A stretch of 64,000 bases of DNA from Georgenia thermotolerans. GTDB lineage: Bacteria; Actinomycetota; Actinomycetes; Actinomycetales; Actinomycetaceae. This document shows, one piece after another, positions 25,950 through 33,523 of the stretch (positions within the stretch are counted from its first letter, which is position 1; each line of letters opens with the position of its first letter). The position numbers and the translations under genes are program-made. The DNA is taken from assembly GCF_009193185.1 (NCBI RefSeq), contig NZ_VUKF01000005.1:1-64000 (forward strand). Reading direction: 5' to 3'. Below the pieces are notes generated by a model. That model saw nothing but the letters and a program-made list of their open reading frames with translations, had not been told where the DNA came from and made no database searches.

Positions 25950-26792
25950 GTGCGCACCCGCCCGTTCGCCCAGGTCAACGTCTTCTCCACGGATCCGGTG
26001 CTCGGCAACCCCGTCGCCGTCGTCGTCGACGGCTCCGGCCTGACCGACGCGGAGATGCGGCGCTTCGCCTCCTGGACCAACCTCTCGGAGACGACGTTCC
26101 TCCTCGAGCCCACCACACCGGAGGCGGACTACCGGGTCCGTATCTTCACCCCCACCGGCGAGTACCCGTTCGCCGGGCACCCCACCCTGGGCTCGGCGCA
26201 TGCCTGGCTCGAGGCGGGAGGACGCCCCCGCGCCGCCGACCGGATCGTCCAGGAGTGCGGCGCGGGCCTGGTGACGGTGCGCGAGGACGGCGGTCGCTGG
26301 GCCTTCGCCGGCCCGCCCCTGACCCGCTACGAGCGCCCCGACGACGGCGCCCTGGACCGCGCCGCCGCCGCGCTGCGGATCGACCGCGGCGACGTCCTCG
26401 ACGCCTCCTGGCTGGTCAACGGGCCCGACTGGCTCGGCCTCCGGCTCGCCTCCGCCGAGCAGGTCCTCGCGATCCGCCCGGACCCGGCCCTGATGGACGG
26501 GCTGAAGCTCGGCGTGGTCGGTCCCCTCGACCCCGACCCGGCCGACCCCGCCGCCCCCGCCTTCGAGGTGCGCGCCCTGAAGGGCGCCGGTCAGGAGGAC
26601 CCGGCGACGGGCAGCCTCAACGCCGGTGTGGCCAGGTGGCTGATGGACACCGGCGTCGCGCCGGAGCGGTACGTCGCGGCGCAGGGCACCGCGCTGGGCC
26701 GGGCCGGGCGGGTGCACGTGTGCGCCGCCGACGGCGAGATCTGGGTCGGCGGGGCCACCACCACCGTGGTCGGCGGCACGGTCGCCCTCTGA
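25950..26792 (+). CDS. PhzF family isomerase/epimerase-like protein
   Basis: 280 residues from a GTG at 25950, giving the family start RPFAQVNVFSTDPVLGNPVAVVVDG. The catalytic glutamate is in NLSETTFLLEP (E near residue 47), and the substrate loop FTPTGEYPFAGHPTLGSAHAWLE and the C-terminal DPATGSLNAGVARWL are diagnostic. PhzF proper isomerises a phenazine precursor, but most homologs outside phenazine clusters have no known substrate, and no other phenazine gene is nearby. A simple in-frame extension upstream is Arg/Pro-rich and was rejected. Confidence 0.9.
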   Translation: MRTRPFAQVNVFSTDPVLGNPVAVVVDGSGLTDAEMRRFASWTNLSETTFLLEPTTPEADYRVRIFTPTGEYPFAGHPTLGSAHAWLEAGGRPRAADRIVQECGAGLVTVREDGGRWAFAGPPLTRYERPDDGALDRAAAALRIDRGDVLDASWLVNGPDWLGLRLASAEQVLAIRPDPALMDGLKLGVVGPLDPDPADPAAPAFEVRALKGAGQEDPATGSLNAGVARWLMDTGVAPERYVAAQGTALGRAGRVHVCAADGEIWVGGATTTVVGGTVAL

Positions 26793-26818
26793 GGCCTCTT
26801 CGCCGCGGCGCGTCCGGG

Positions 26819-27928
26819 CTACGGACGGCCCTCCGCCGGCCGCCAGCGCTCCTCGAGCCCGCCGAGGCGCCACACGGCCAGGCTCAGCAGCCAGACCCCG
26901 ACCAGGAGCGCGACCAGGGCGTAGCCGACGCCGGCCAGGTCGAGGCCCCCGGCCCGGCCCAGGACGGCGGCGGCCGGGGTGTGCTCGGCCACGAGCTGGA
27001 GCACCACCACCGTGCCGACGCCGAGCGCGGCCACGACGGAGAGCACGGTGACGGTGAGGTTGTAGTAGACCTTGCGCTCCGGGGCGAGGAAGGCCCAGCC
27101 GTAGGCGCGGGCCATGAGGACGCCGTCGGCGGCGTCGAACAGGCTCATGCCGGCGGCGAAGAGCACCGGCAGGACGAGGATCGCGTACCAGGGCAGCGTC
27201 AGCGCCGCGGTGCCGCCGGCGAGGACGAGCAGCGCCACCTGCGTGGCGGTGTCGAACCCGAGCCCCATGAGCAGCCCCACCGGGTACACGTGCCACGGCT
27301 TGGTCACCCGGCGGGTGAACCGGCCGAGCAGGCGCGCCATGAGGCCGCGGCCGTGCAGCACCCGCTCGAGCTCGCGCTCGTCGAGGGCGCCGCCGCGCAT
27401 CTCCCGGAAGACCCGGAGGATCGCCCGGACGGAGCCGAGGTTGAGCAGGCCGATGAGGATGAGGAACGTGCCGGCGACGACGGACCCCACCAGGGCGAGG
27501 GTCTGCTGGAGGGCCGATCCGCCGTCGGCGACCGGGCCGGCGACCGCGCGCAGCCCCAGGGCAAGGAGGAGCGAGAGCCCGAACACGACGCTGGAGTGCC
27601 CCAGGGAGAACCAGAACCCCACGCTCAGCGCGGGACGGTGCTCCCCGACGAGCTTGCGGGTGGTGTTGTCGATCACCGCGATGTGGTCCGCGTCGAAGGC
27701 GTGCCGGGCCCCGAGGAGGAACGCGCTCACCCCGAGGCCCACGCCGAAGACGCCCGCGCTGCCGACGGCGAGCCGCTGCGGGGCGACGGCCAGGAGCAGC
27801 ACGCCCCAGCCGAGGACGTTGAGCAGGAGGACGACGCCGGCCATGCCGGCGAGGGAGCGCCGCTCGGCGCCGCCCCACCGGGCGACGGGCCGCGAGGAGG
27901 TTCTCGGGGCGAAGGTGGTCAGGGGCAT
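26819..27928 (-). CDS. NiCoT family nickel/cobalt permease (HoxN/NixA type)
   Basis: 369 residues with eight predicted membrane helices. The family signature GARHAFDADHIAVIDNTTRKLV lies near residue 75, with His/Asp ligands for Ni2+ or Co2+, followed by GFWFSLGHSSVVFGLS and LGFDTATQVALL. The large cytoplasmic loop after helix 4 is typical. No nickel-enzyme gene and no cobalamin riboswitch is visible nearby, so the metal need is unclear. It is the distal gene downstream of the TauE-type exporter on the same strand, 27 bp away, and may share its transcript. Confidence 0.92.
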   Translation of the reverse strand: MPLTTFAPRTSSRPVARWGGAERRSLAGMAGVVLLLNVLGWGVLLLAVAPQRLAVGSAGVFGVGLGVSAFLLGARHAFDADHIAVIDNTTRKLVGEHRPALSVGFWFSLGHSSVVFGLSLLLALGLRAVAGPVADGGSALQQTLALVGSVVAGTFLILIGLLNLGSVRAILRVFREMRGGALDERELERVLHGRGLMARLLGRFTRRVTKPWHVYPVGLLMGLGFDTATQVALLVLAGGTAALTLPWYAILVLPVLFAAGMSLFDAADGVLMARAYGWAFLAPERKVYYNLTVTVLSVVAALGVGTVVVLQLVAEHTPAAAVLGRAGGLDLAGVGYALVALLVGVWLLSLAVWRLGGLEERWRPAEGRP

Positions 27929-27955
27929 CTGGGCGGTCCTTCGGATCGTGGCCGG

Positions 27956-28774
27956 TCAGAAGAGCTGGGGGATGGATCGGGCGGCGGTGTAGAGCGCGAC
28001 CAGGACGAGCAGCACCGTGAAGGCCAGGTTGAGCCGGTCGGGCCTGACCCGGGCGGTGATGCGCGCCCCGAGCAGCGACCCGACCACCGCGGCGGCGGTG
28101 AACGCCCCGATCACGCCCCAGTCGAGGGTGATGTCCTGGCCGAGGCGGGAGACCAGCGAGCTGGCGCTGTTGATGGTGATGACCACCAGGGAGGTGCCCA
28201 CCGCCACGGGCATGAGCATGCGTAGGGCGAGCACCAGCGCCGGGACGACGGCGAAGCCGCCGCCGACGCCGAAGAACCCGGTGAGCACCCCGACGGCGGC
28301 GGCCGTGACCAGCAGCAGGCCGACCGCGCGGCAGTCGCAGCGGAAGGGGCGCAGGGAGAGCATCGGGGTGGTCCGGGCCTCGACGACGACCCGGCCGGCG
28401 GCCTCGTCCCGGGCGGCCGCGCGGCGCCGGTGCGTCATCACCGCGGCGACGACGAGCATGAGGCCCGCGAAGGCGACGAGCAGGACGTCCGGGGGCACCG
28501 CGGTCGACAGCAGGGACCCGACGACCGCGCCGCCGACGCCGAGGAAGCCGAAGACGACGCCCTGGCCGAGGCGGACGCGGCCCGCGCGCAGGTGCGGGAG
28601 CATCCCGATGAGCGTCGTGACGCCGACGATGACGAGGGAGCCGGTCGTCGCGGACCTCGCGTCCAGCCCGAGGAGGTAGACGAGGGCGGGGACGGTGAGG
28701 ATGGAGCCTCCGCCGCCCAGCGCGCCGAGGGTGAGGCCGACGACGAGGCCGATCGGCAGGGTCAGGGCGAGCAC
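27956..28774 (-). CDS. tauE: TauE/SafE family sulfite/sulfonate exporter-like permease
   Basis: 272 residues with eight membrane helices in two homologous halves: LTLGALGGGGSILTVPALVYLLGLDARSATTGSLVIVG and TGFFGVGGGFAVVPALVLALRMLMPVAVGTSLVVI. The GGGGG and GVGGG turns are the family mark. In the cst operon of Staphylococcus a TauE protein is thought to export sulfite or thiosulfate made by persulfide oxidation, which fits its place directly after the CstB-like gene. The GTG at 28774 leaves 17 bases to that stop codon. Between the halves lies a Cys-containing basic loop (SLRPFRCDCRAVG). Confidence 0.88.
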   Translation of the reverse strand: MLALTLPIGLVVGLTLGALGGGGSILTVPALVYLLGLDARSATTGSLVIVGVTTLIGMLPHLRAGRVRLGQGVVFGFLGVGGAVVGSLLSTAVPPDVLLVAFAGLMLVVAAVMTHRRRAAARDEAAGRVVVEARTTPMLSLRPFRCDCRAVGLLLVTAAAVGVLTGFFGVGGGFAVVPALVLALRMLMPVAVGTSLVVITINSASSLVSRLGQDITLDWGVIGAFTAAAVVGSLLGARITARVRPDRLNLAFTVLLVLVALYTAARSIPQLF

Positions 28775-28791
28775 GACGACGGGTCCTCCCC

Positions 28792-30171
28792 TCAGGCGGA
28801 GACCGGGTCGGCCTCGGACACGACCGGCAGCCCGGCGGCCGCCACGCAGCGGTCGAAGCTGTCGTCGATGACGACGACGCGGCGGCCGGTGGCCGCGATC
28901 AGCGAGGCGGAGATGGAGGCGCGGTACCCGCTGGCGCAGTGCACCCACACCTCCCCCGCGGGCACCTCGTCCATCCGCTTGACGATGTCGTGGATGGGCA
29001 GGTGGACGGCGCCGTCGATGTGCGCCTCGCGCCACTCGCTCACCCGCCGCACGTCGAGGACGGTCACGGTCCGGTGGTGGAGCACCTGGGCGAGGTCGGC
29101 GAACGTCGCGGACGGCAGCTGGGCGAGTGGGGCGTCGGTCCACTCCTCCGGGCGGCCGGTGGCCGCCGCGGCCGGGCGGTCGATCCCGATGCGGGACAGC
29201 TCGCGCTGGGCCTCGGCGACCTGCTCGGCCGACTCCCCGAGCAGGGTGACCGGGGTGCCCCAGGGGATGAGCCAGCCCAGGTAGGTGGCGAACTGCCCGT
29301 CCAGGCCGAAGTTGAACGTGCCCGGCACGTGCCCGGCCGCGAAGGCGGTGCGGGTGCGCAGGTCCACGAGCCACTCCCCCGCCTCCAGGCGGCGTCGCAG
29401 CTGGTCCTTGTCCGCCCGCTCCGGCTCGGACAGGTCCGAGGCGGTCGGGCCGGCCGCGTTGGCCGGACCCATGTGCACGTAGTAGGCGGGGTAGGCGTCC
29501 AGCCCGGCCAGGACGTCGGCGACGTAGTCGGCCTCGTCCTGGCTCAGCACGGGGTTGACCAGCCGCTCCTGGCCGATGGTCGAGGCGGTGGTGCTCTCGC
29601 CGGCGGAGGTGGCCGAGCAGAACGAGCCGAAGCCGTGGGTCGGCATCACCTTCGTGTCCGCGCTCAGCTCGGTGGCCAGCCGGCGGGCCGAGCTGTACTG
29701 GTGCCGGACGAGGGCGTGGGTGTGCTCCTCGCCGAGCAGGTCCGGCCGTCCGGTCGAGCCGAAGAGCAGCGAGCCGCCGGAGAACACCGCCGGCTCCTCC
29801 CCCTCGAGCACGTACGACAGGTGGGTGAAGGTGTGACCGGGCGTGTGCATCGCCCGCACCCGCATCGTCGGGCCGACCTCGACGACGTCCCCGTCGTGGA
29901 TCGGGGTGCGCTCGAAGGACACCTCGTCCTCGGCGTTGACGAAGTACGCCGCGCCGGTCTGCCGGGCGAGGGCGAACCCGCCGGTGACGTAGTCGTTGTG
30001 GATGTGCGTCTCGAAGACGTGCGTGATGCGCACGCCGGCCCGGTCGGCCGCGTCGAGCACCCGGTCGATGTCGCGCTGCGGGTCGACGACGAAGGCGACC
30101 TCGCCGTCGTGCACGAGGTAGCTGCGGTCGCCGAGGGACGGCGTCTCGATGGAGAGGATGGTGGTGGTCAC
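28792..30171 (-). CDS. CstB-like persulfide dioxygenase-rhodanese fusion
   Basis: 459 residues, close to staphylococcal CstB. Domain 1 (1-240) is a metallo-beta-lactamase fold with the non-haem iron ligands in ETHIHNDYVTGG (H56, H58, D60), MHTPGHTFTHLSYV and PTHGFGSFC. Domain 2 (about 255-345) is a rhodanese-homology fold without a catalytic Cys. Domain 3 (about 365-459) is an active rhodanese with C412 in VHCASGYRAS. Such enzymes oxidise low-molecular-weight persulfides to sulfite and use a second persulfide to form thiosulfate. It is in one strand with a rhodanese gene upstream (27 bp) and TauE downstream, behind an operator at 30544. Confidence 0.92.
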   Translation of the reverse strand: MTTTILSIETPSLGDRSYLVHDGEVAFVVDPQRDIDRVLDAADRAGVRITHVFETHIHNDYVTGGFALARQTGAAYFVNAEDEVSFERTPIHDGDVVEVGPTMRVRAMHTPGHTFTHLSYVLEGEEPAVFSGGSLLFGSTGRPDLLGEEHTHALVRHQYSSARRLATELSADTKVMPTHGFGSFCSATSAGESTTASTIGQERLVNPVLSQDEADYVADVLAGLDAYPAYYVHMGPANAAGPTASDLSEPERADKDQLRRRLEAGEWLVDLRTRTAFAAGHVPGTFNFGLDGQFATYLGWLIPWGTPVTLLGESAEQVAEAQRELSRIGIDRPAAAATGRPEEWTDAPLAQLPSATFADLAQVLHHRTVTVLDVRRVSEWREAHIDGAVHLPIHDIVKRMDEVPAGEVWVHCASGYRASISASLIAATGRRVVVIDDSFDRCVAAAGLPVVSEADPVSA

Positions 30172-30198
30172 TCGGGTTGGTCCTTCCGGTGAGGGGGA

Positions 30199-30519
30199 TC
30201 AGGCGTCGGCGTCCGGGCCGGTGACGACGGGCTTGCCCGCACCGATCCAGCCGCTGGTGCCGCCGCTGACGGAGTAGGCGTCGAAGCCGGCGGCGCGCAG
30301 GTACTCGGTGGCGCGCAGGCTGCGGTTGCCGCTGGCGCAGATGACGTAGAGGGGCTGGTTGGACGGCAGGGCGGCGGTGCGCGACGCCACCTCCCCGAGC
30401 GGGACGAGCTCGGCGCCGGGAACGTGGCCGCCCACGTACTCGAACGGCTCGCGCACGTCGATGACGAACGCGCCGCCGGCCTTCGCGGCGGCGAACTGGT
30501 CGATGGAGACCTCGGTCAT
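30199..30519 (-). CDS. Single-domain rhodanese (sulfurtransferase)
   Basis: 106 residues. The rhodanese core is complete: FVIDVREPFEYVGGHVPGAELVPLGEV and the active-site loop VICASGNRSLRA with C61. It transfers sulfane sulfur between persulfides and acceptors. The ATG at 30519 is preceded by a GGAAGG ribosome site; an upstream in-frame ATG lacks one. It is the first gene of the leftward unit rhodanese, CstB-like, TauE, NiCoT. An ATACCC-type operator lies 25 bp upstream of its start. Confidence 0.92.
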   Translation of the reverse strand: MTEVSIDQFAAAKAGGAFVIDVREPFEYVGGHVPGAELVPLGEVASRTAALPSNQPLYVICASGNRSLRATEYLRAAGFDAYSVSGGTSGWIGAGKPVVTGPDADA

Positions 30520-30543
30520 GTGTCTTCCTTCCAGGTCGGGACG

Positions 30544-30559
30544 ATACCCAGGGGGGTAT
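30544..30559. promoter_or_regulatory. CsoR/CstR-type operator 1 (ATACCC-N4-GGGTAT)
   Basis: Perfect six-base inverted arms ataccc and gggtat around four bases (aggg), 25 bp before the leftward rhodanese start. It matches the arrangement of operators bound by tetrameric CsoR-family repressors. Together with operator 2 it divides the 326-bp gap between the two divergent rhodanese genes; I see no gene in that gap. Confidence 0.85.
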
Positions 30560-30747
30560 TTCGACGGTACAACAGGCCCCGCCCCGCCCGCATTCCCCGT
30601 CCCGAGCGAGAGGGCGCGTCCGCACATGCCGCCATGCTCCGCCTCGGACGGCTACCACGATGCGGTTCGGGGCCCACTCCCCGGGAACGCGGAAGCCAGG
30701 CCCGGCGCACCCGCGCGACCTCGGCACCCGCCAAGGAATAGGGGTCG

Positions 30748-30763
30748 ATACCCACGGGGGTAT
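30748..30763. promoter_or_regulatory. CsoR/CstR-type operator 2 (ATACCC-N4-GGGTAT)
   Basis: Perfect arms ataccc and gggtat around acgg, 83 bp before the rightward rhodanese start at 30846. It presumably controls the rightward transcript of the divergent pair. Confidence 0.85.
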
Positions 30764-30845
30764 AGAGTCACGCCTCGACAGACCCGGCGACCGGCCGAGA
30801 TGCCTCGTCACCGGACCCAGACCACCGCCGAAAGGAGTGGTCCCC

Positions 30846-31223
30846 ATGACCACGACCTCCTCGTCACTCCTCGGTCGCCTGCGCGGCCTCTTCGGGGCCG
30901 CCGCCGATGACGGCCGGCTCGGCTCCAGCGTCGACGCCGCACGCGCCGTCGACCTCGTCCGCGACGGCGCCGCCCTGCTCGACGTGCGCGAACGTCACGA
31001 GTGGAAGACCGGGCACGCCCCGCAGGCCATCCACGTCCCCCTCGGCGACATCGACAAGGCACCGCGCCGCCTGCCGAAGGACCGACAGGTCCTGGTGGTG
31101 TGCGCCAGCGGCATGCGGTCGCGCACGGCCGCCAAGCGGCTGCGGGGCCTCGGCATCGAGGCGGCGAGCATCTCCGGGGGCATGGGCGCCTGGCAGCGGG
31201 CCGGCGGCGCGGTCCGGCGGTGA
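30846..31223 (+). CDS. Rhodanese-like protein with N-terminal helical leader
   Basis: 125 residues. Residues 1-27 form a short leader (SSLLGRLRGLFG), then a rhodanese domain with LLDVRERHEWKTGHAPQAIHVPLGDID and the active-site loop VVCASGMRSRTAA carrying C86. It is a cytoplasmic sulfurtransferase. A GAAAGGAG ribosome site precedes the ATG at 30846. It is first in the rightward unit and is followed at 45 bp by the tiny Cys-rich gene. Confidence 0.92.
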   Translation: MTTTSSSLLGRLRGLFGAAADDGRLGSSVDAARAVDLVRDGAALLDVRERHEWKTGHAPQAIHVPLGDIDKAPRRLPKDRQVLVVCASGMRSRTAAKRLRGLGIEAASISGGMGAWQRAGGAVRR

Positions 31224-31268
31224 CCGGCAGCCGCCCCACCTCCCCCACGACAATCGAGGAGTCATCCC

Positions 31269-31385
31269 ATGTGCAGCCCGATCCGATGCGACCGCTGCGG
31301 CAAGATCACCTGGACCGGCTGCGGCATGCACGTCGACGCCGTCATGGCCGACGTCGAGCCGTCGCAGCGATGCACCTGCCGCTGA
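31269..31385 (+). CDS. Tiny cysteine-rich protein (38 aa), zinc-ribbon-like
   Basis: 38 residues with seven cysteines counting both halves: MCSPIRCDRCGKITWTGCG at the start and QRCTCR at the end. The C-x2-C-G-K-x-T-W-x-G-C-G-x-H core is one I have seen in small proteins next to rhodanese or thioredoxin genes in actinobacteria (from memory, not a search). It may bind zinc or carry persulfide sulfur; both are guesses. A GAGGAG ribosome site lies seven bases before the ATG. The length and the position between sulfur genes support it as real. Confidence 0.75.
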   Translation: MCSPIRCDRCGKITWTGCGMHVDAVMADVEPSQRCTCR

Positions 31386-32251
31386 CCGCGACGGACGCCG
31401 GGCGGCGGGTGGAGACCGCACGACGCCACGCGCTCGCTCGACTGTCCGCGGCGGCCAGGGACGCCTCCCTGTGCCCCCTCTCGCGCACGGGGACGTCGCG
31501 ACCGGCGGTGAAGTACCACGAGGGTGCGGTGGCGGCCCTGACCGACGTGCAACGGGAGCTGACCGGTTCGACGCCCGCCGGGCAGGCGGCCCCCGTCATC
31601 GGTGGCGTGCGGGAGCGGTGGGTCGCGCGGTGCGCGCAGCCGGCCGCGTCGTCGCCCGGCTGGCAGGCGTATCGCGACGGCGGCGTCGACGCGCTCGACG
31701 AGCTCGCGGGCACGCTGACGGAGCCCGCCGACGTGCCGGCGGACCCGGCAGCGACACGACCCGACCCCGACCGGCTCGACGCCCGGGCGAGGCGCCGGTC
31801 CCCGTCACTCCTGCGCCGCCTGGCGGGCGCCCGGGCAAGCGGCCGGTGGTCGCGGCGACGCACCGTTGCGACGGCGGTGCTCACGCCCGTGCTGATGCCC
31901 CCTCCTGGCCGGGGAGGGCCGGGGCCCGGGGGCGCCCCCTCTGTGGATCGCGCTCGTCGGCCTCGTGGCGGTCCTGGCCGCCGCGACCCTGGCGACCTAC
32001 GTGCCGCGGCAGGGTACCGGCCTGCGCCCCGACCTCGGCTGCTCCCCGTGCGCGGCCATGGCGGCCGCGACCGTCCTGGCAGCCGGGTGGTTGGTCCAGG
32101 CGGGTCCCCACCAGGTCTCCATGGCCGCCCTCGCCGCCGTCACGGCCGGGTTCGGGCTGTCCCAGCGCCTGGCGGGCAGCACCACCTGCACCGTCTGACT
32201 CGCCGTGACGCCTCGCCGGGCGTCCCGGGCCGGGGAATGCCCCGGGCCTGA
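31370..32251 (+). CDS. Hypothetical protein; only the 5' part looks coding
   Basis: Open for 293 residues from the ATG at 31370, which overlaps the tiny Cys-rich gene by 16 bp. Codon third positions are strongly G/C and the sequence looks natural up to about 31895 (MHLPLTATDAGRR, RPAVKYHEGAVAALTDVQREL, WQAYRDGGVDALDELAGTL), rich in helices and charge. Beyond about 31900 the reading becomes Arg/Gly/Pro filler, while the +1 frame (31965-32198) becomes clearly coding. A frameshift or a true gene end in the wrong frame is likely. I do not recognise a function. Confidence 0.45.
   Translation: MHLPLTATDAGRRVETARRHALARLSAAARDASLCPLSRTGTSRPAVKYHEGAVAALTDVQRELTGSTPAGQAAPVIGGVRERWVARCAQPAASSPGWQAYRDGGVDALDELAGTLTEPADVPADPAATRPDPDRLDARARRRSPSLLRRLAGARASGRWSRRRTVATAVLTPVLMPPPGRGGPGPGGAPSVDRARRPRGGPGRRDPGDLRAAAGYRPAPRPRLLPVRGHGGRDRPGSRVVGPGGSPPGLHGRPRRRHGRVRAVPAPGGQHHLHRLTRRDASPGVPGRGMPRA
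31965..32198 (+). CDS. Small two-helix membrane protein with CSPC motif, start uncertain
   Basis: At least 77 residues: a hydrophobic helix (VAVLAAATLATYV), the segment GLRPDLGCSPCAAMAAATVLAAGWLVQ with a Cys pair, and a final helix ending in SQRLAGSTTCTV. The frame stays open upstream to 31896 and there reads LWIALVGL, part of the first helix, so the GTG at 31965 falls inside that helix and is probably not the start. No ATG, GTG or TTG exists upstream in frame. One fewer C in the run at 31898-31902 would join it to the ATG at 31895. It lies in the sulfur/persulfide unit. Confidence 0.55.
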   Translation: MAVLAAATLATYVPRQGTGLRPDLGCSPCAAMAAATVLAAGWLVQAGPHQVSMAALAAVTAGFGLSQRLAGSTTCTV

Positions 32252-32260
32252 CGGCGTTAC

Positions 32261-32276
32261 ATACCCCAGGGGGTAC
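32261..32276. promoter_or_regulatory. CsoR/CstR-type operator 3 (ATACCC-N4-GGGTAC)
   Basis: Arms ataccc and gggtac around cagg, 38 bp before the thioredoxin start. One base of the right arm differs from perfect symmetry. Confidence 0.85.
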
Positions 32277-32314
32277 TTAGCCCCGCATCATCCTCACGCA
32301 GAGCTGGAGCTGTC

Positions 32315-32683
32315 ATGGCCACCGTCAACCTCACCGCCGCCACCTTCGCCGACACGATCCGCCGCGACGGCATCGTCCTCGTCGACTGGTGGGCATCCTG
32401 GTGCGGCCCCTGCCGCATGTTCGCCCCCGTCTTCGAGAAGGCGTCCGAGCAGCACCCCGACATCACCTTCGCCAAGGTCGACACCGAGGCCGAGCAGCTG
32501 CTCTCCGCCCAGGCGGGCATCACCTCCATCCCGACCCTGATGGTCTTCCGCGACGGCATCGGCGTCTTCTCCCAGCCCGGCGCGCTGCCCGCGGCCGCGG
32601 TCGAGCAGGTCATCGCCGCCGTGCGCGAGCTCGACATGGACGACGTCCGCGCCCAGCTCGCCGCGCAGCAGCACAGCGCCTGA
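32315..32683 (+). CDS. Thioredoxin
   Basis: 122 residues, classical thioredoxin: DWWASWCGPCRMFAPVFEKAS with the redox pair at about residues 30 and 33, the cis-proline in TSIPTLMVF, and a C-terminal helix extended by about 12 residues (DMDDVRAQLAAQQHSA). A dedicated thioredoxin inside a persulfide regulon may reduce persulfidated proteins (inference). It is directly behind operator 3 and about 70 bp before the DUF302 gene. Confidence 0.95.
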   Translation: MATVNLTAATFADTIRRDGIVLVDWWASWCGPCRMFAPVFEKASEQHPDITFAKVDTEAEQLLSAQAGITSIPTLMVFRDGIGVFSQPGALPAAAVEQVIAAVRELDMDDVRAQLAAQQHSA

Positions 32684-32751
32684 CCTCGGCACCCACCACC
32701 ACCGATCCCCCAGGGCCTTGCGAGGCCCCGGCCGACCCAGCAGGAGCACTG

Positions 32752-33147
32752 ATGCACTACGGCATCACCACCACGCTCGACCGTCCCTTCGACCAGGCGC
32801 TGGCGGCCGTCCGTCAGGCCCTGGCGGAGCAGGGCTTCGGCGTCCTGACCGAGATCGACCTCGCCGCGACGCTGAAGGCCAAGCTCGACGTCGACCTCCC
32901 CGCGCAGGTCATCCTCGGCGCGTGCAACCCGCCCCTGGCCCATCGCGCCCTGCAGGCCGAGGAGTCGATCGGGCTGCTCCTGCCCTGCAACGTCGTGGTC
33001 CGCGCCGACGGCGCGCAGCGCACCGTGGTCCAGGTGCTCGACCCCCGGACCATGGTGGAGCTGACCGGCAACGACCAGCTCCGCACCGTGGCCGACGAGG
33101 CCGCCGGCCGGCTGCGCGCCGCGCTGACCGCCGTCGACCAGGCGTAA
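32752..33147 (+). CDS. DUF302 family protein
   Basis: 131 residues. The family starts YGITTTLDRPFDQALAAVRQALAEQGFGVLTEIDLAATLKAKL and continues with VILGACNPPLAHRALQAEESIGLLLPCNVVV, which carries two conserved Cys. The biochemical role of DUF302 proteins is unknown. They recur beside sulfur-transfer genes in bacteria, in line with this setting. The ATG at 32752 has a GCAGGAGC site before it. It shares a strand with thioredoxin and probably a transcript. Confidence 0.9.
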   Translation: MHYGITTTLDRPFDQALAAVRQALAEQGFGVLTEIDLAATLKAKLDVDLPAQVILGACNPPLAHRALQAEESIGLLLPCNVVVRADGAQRTVVQVLDPRTMVELTGNDQLRTVADEAAGRLRAALTAVDQA

Positions 33148-33158
33148 CGGCACGACAC

Positions 33159-33174
33159 ATACCCGCCGGGGTAC
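33159..33174. promoter_or_regulatory. CsoR/CstR-type operator 4 (ATACCC-N4-GGGTAC)
   Basis: Arms ataccc and gggtac around gccg, 35 bp before the repressor start, implying autoregulation. Confidence 0.85.
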
Positions 33175-33208
33175 GTTGAAGGAAGTTCCCACAGAAGGAG
33201 GCACCGCC

Positions 33209-33487
33209 ATGGAGCTCGACCCGGTCGAGATGAGCAAGGTCGTCAACCGGCTCAAGCGCGCCCAGGGCCAGCTGGCCGGGGTGGTCCGCATGATCGAGGA
33301 GGGCCGCGACTGCGAGGACGTCGTCACCCAGCTCTCCGCCGTCTCCAAGGCCATCGACCGCGCCGGCTTCGCCGTCATCGCCACCGGCATGAAGCAGTGC
33401 CTCAGCGCCCCCGCCGGCCAGGACCGCACCGGCGAGGACGACCTCGACGTCGAGAAGCTGCAGAAGCTCTTCCTGTCCCTGGCCTGA
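33209..33487 (+). CDS. cstR: CsoR-family repressor of CstR (persulfide-sensing) type
   Basis: 92 residues, all-alpha DNA-binding protein. The conserved N-terminal helix reads VVNRLKRAQGQLAGVVRMIEEGRDC. Two cysteines, C35 and C64, are 29 residues apart, the same spacing as C31 and C60 of Staphylococcus CstR. The copper-sensor CsoR also needs a His four residues before the second Cys; here that position is Gly (residue 60), so copper binding is unlikely. CstR forms di- or polysulfide links between these cysteines and leaves DNA. The ATG at 33209 follows GAAGGAGG; operator 4 lies just before. Confidence 0.9.
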   Translation: MELDPVEMSKVVNRLKRAQGQLAGVVRMIEEGRDCEDVVTQLSAVSKAIDRAGFAVIATGMKQCLSAPAGQDRTGEDDLDVEKLQKLFLSLA

Positions 33488-33495
33488 CCGGCGCA

Positions 33496-33510
33496 CCCGG
33501 CGACGCCGGG
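33496..33510. terminator. Short hairpin between convergent cstR and dsrE-like genes
   Basis: Six-base arms cccggc and gccggg with a three-base loop in the 36-bp convergent gap. Confidence 0.4.
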
Positions 33511-33523
33511 CGGCCGGCGCCGC

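Noticed and set aside
24138-27878. A 1246-codon open frame on the minus strand
   Set aside because: It is the MFS gene plus the antisense of PhzF and an off-frame reading of the NiCoT gene; only the first 550 codons, from 25790 down to 24138, have protein features.
28430-30192. Plus-strand open frames opposite tauE and the CstB-like gene
   Set aside because: Low-complexity shadows; the minus strand carries clear TauE and persulfide dioxygenase motifs.
33209-33487. Copper-sensing CsoR
   Set aside because: The copper-coordinating His before the second Cys is replaced (Gly at position 60), and the regulon is made of sulfur genes with no copper ATPase.
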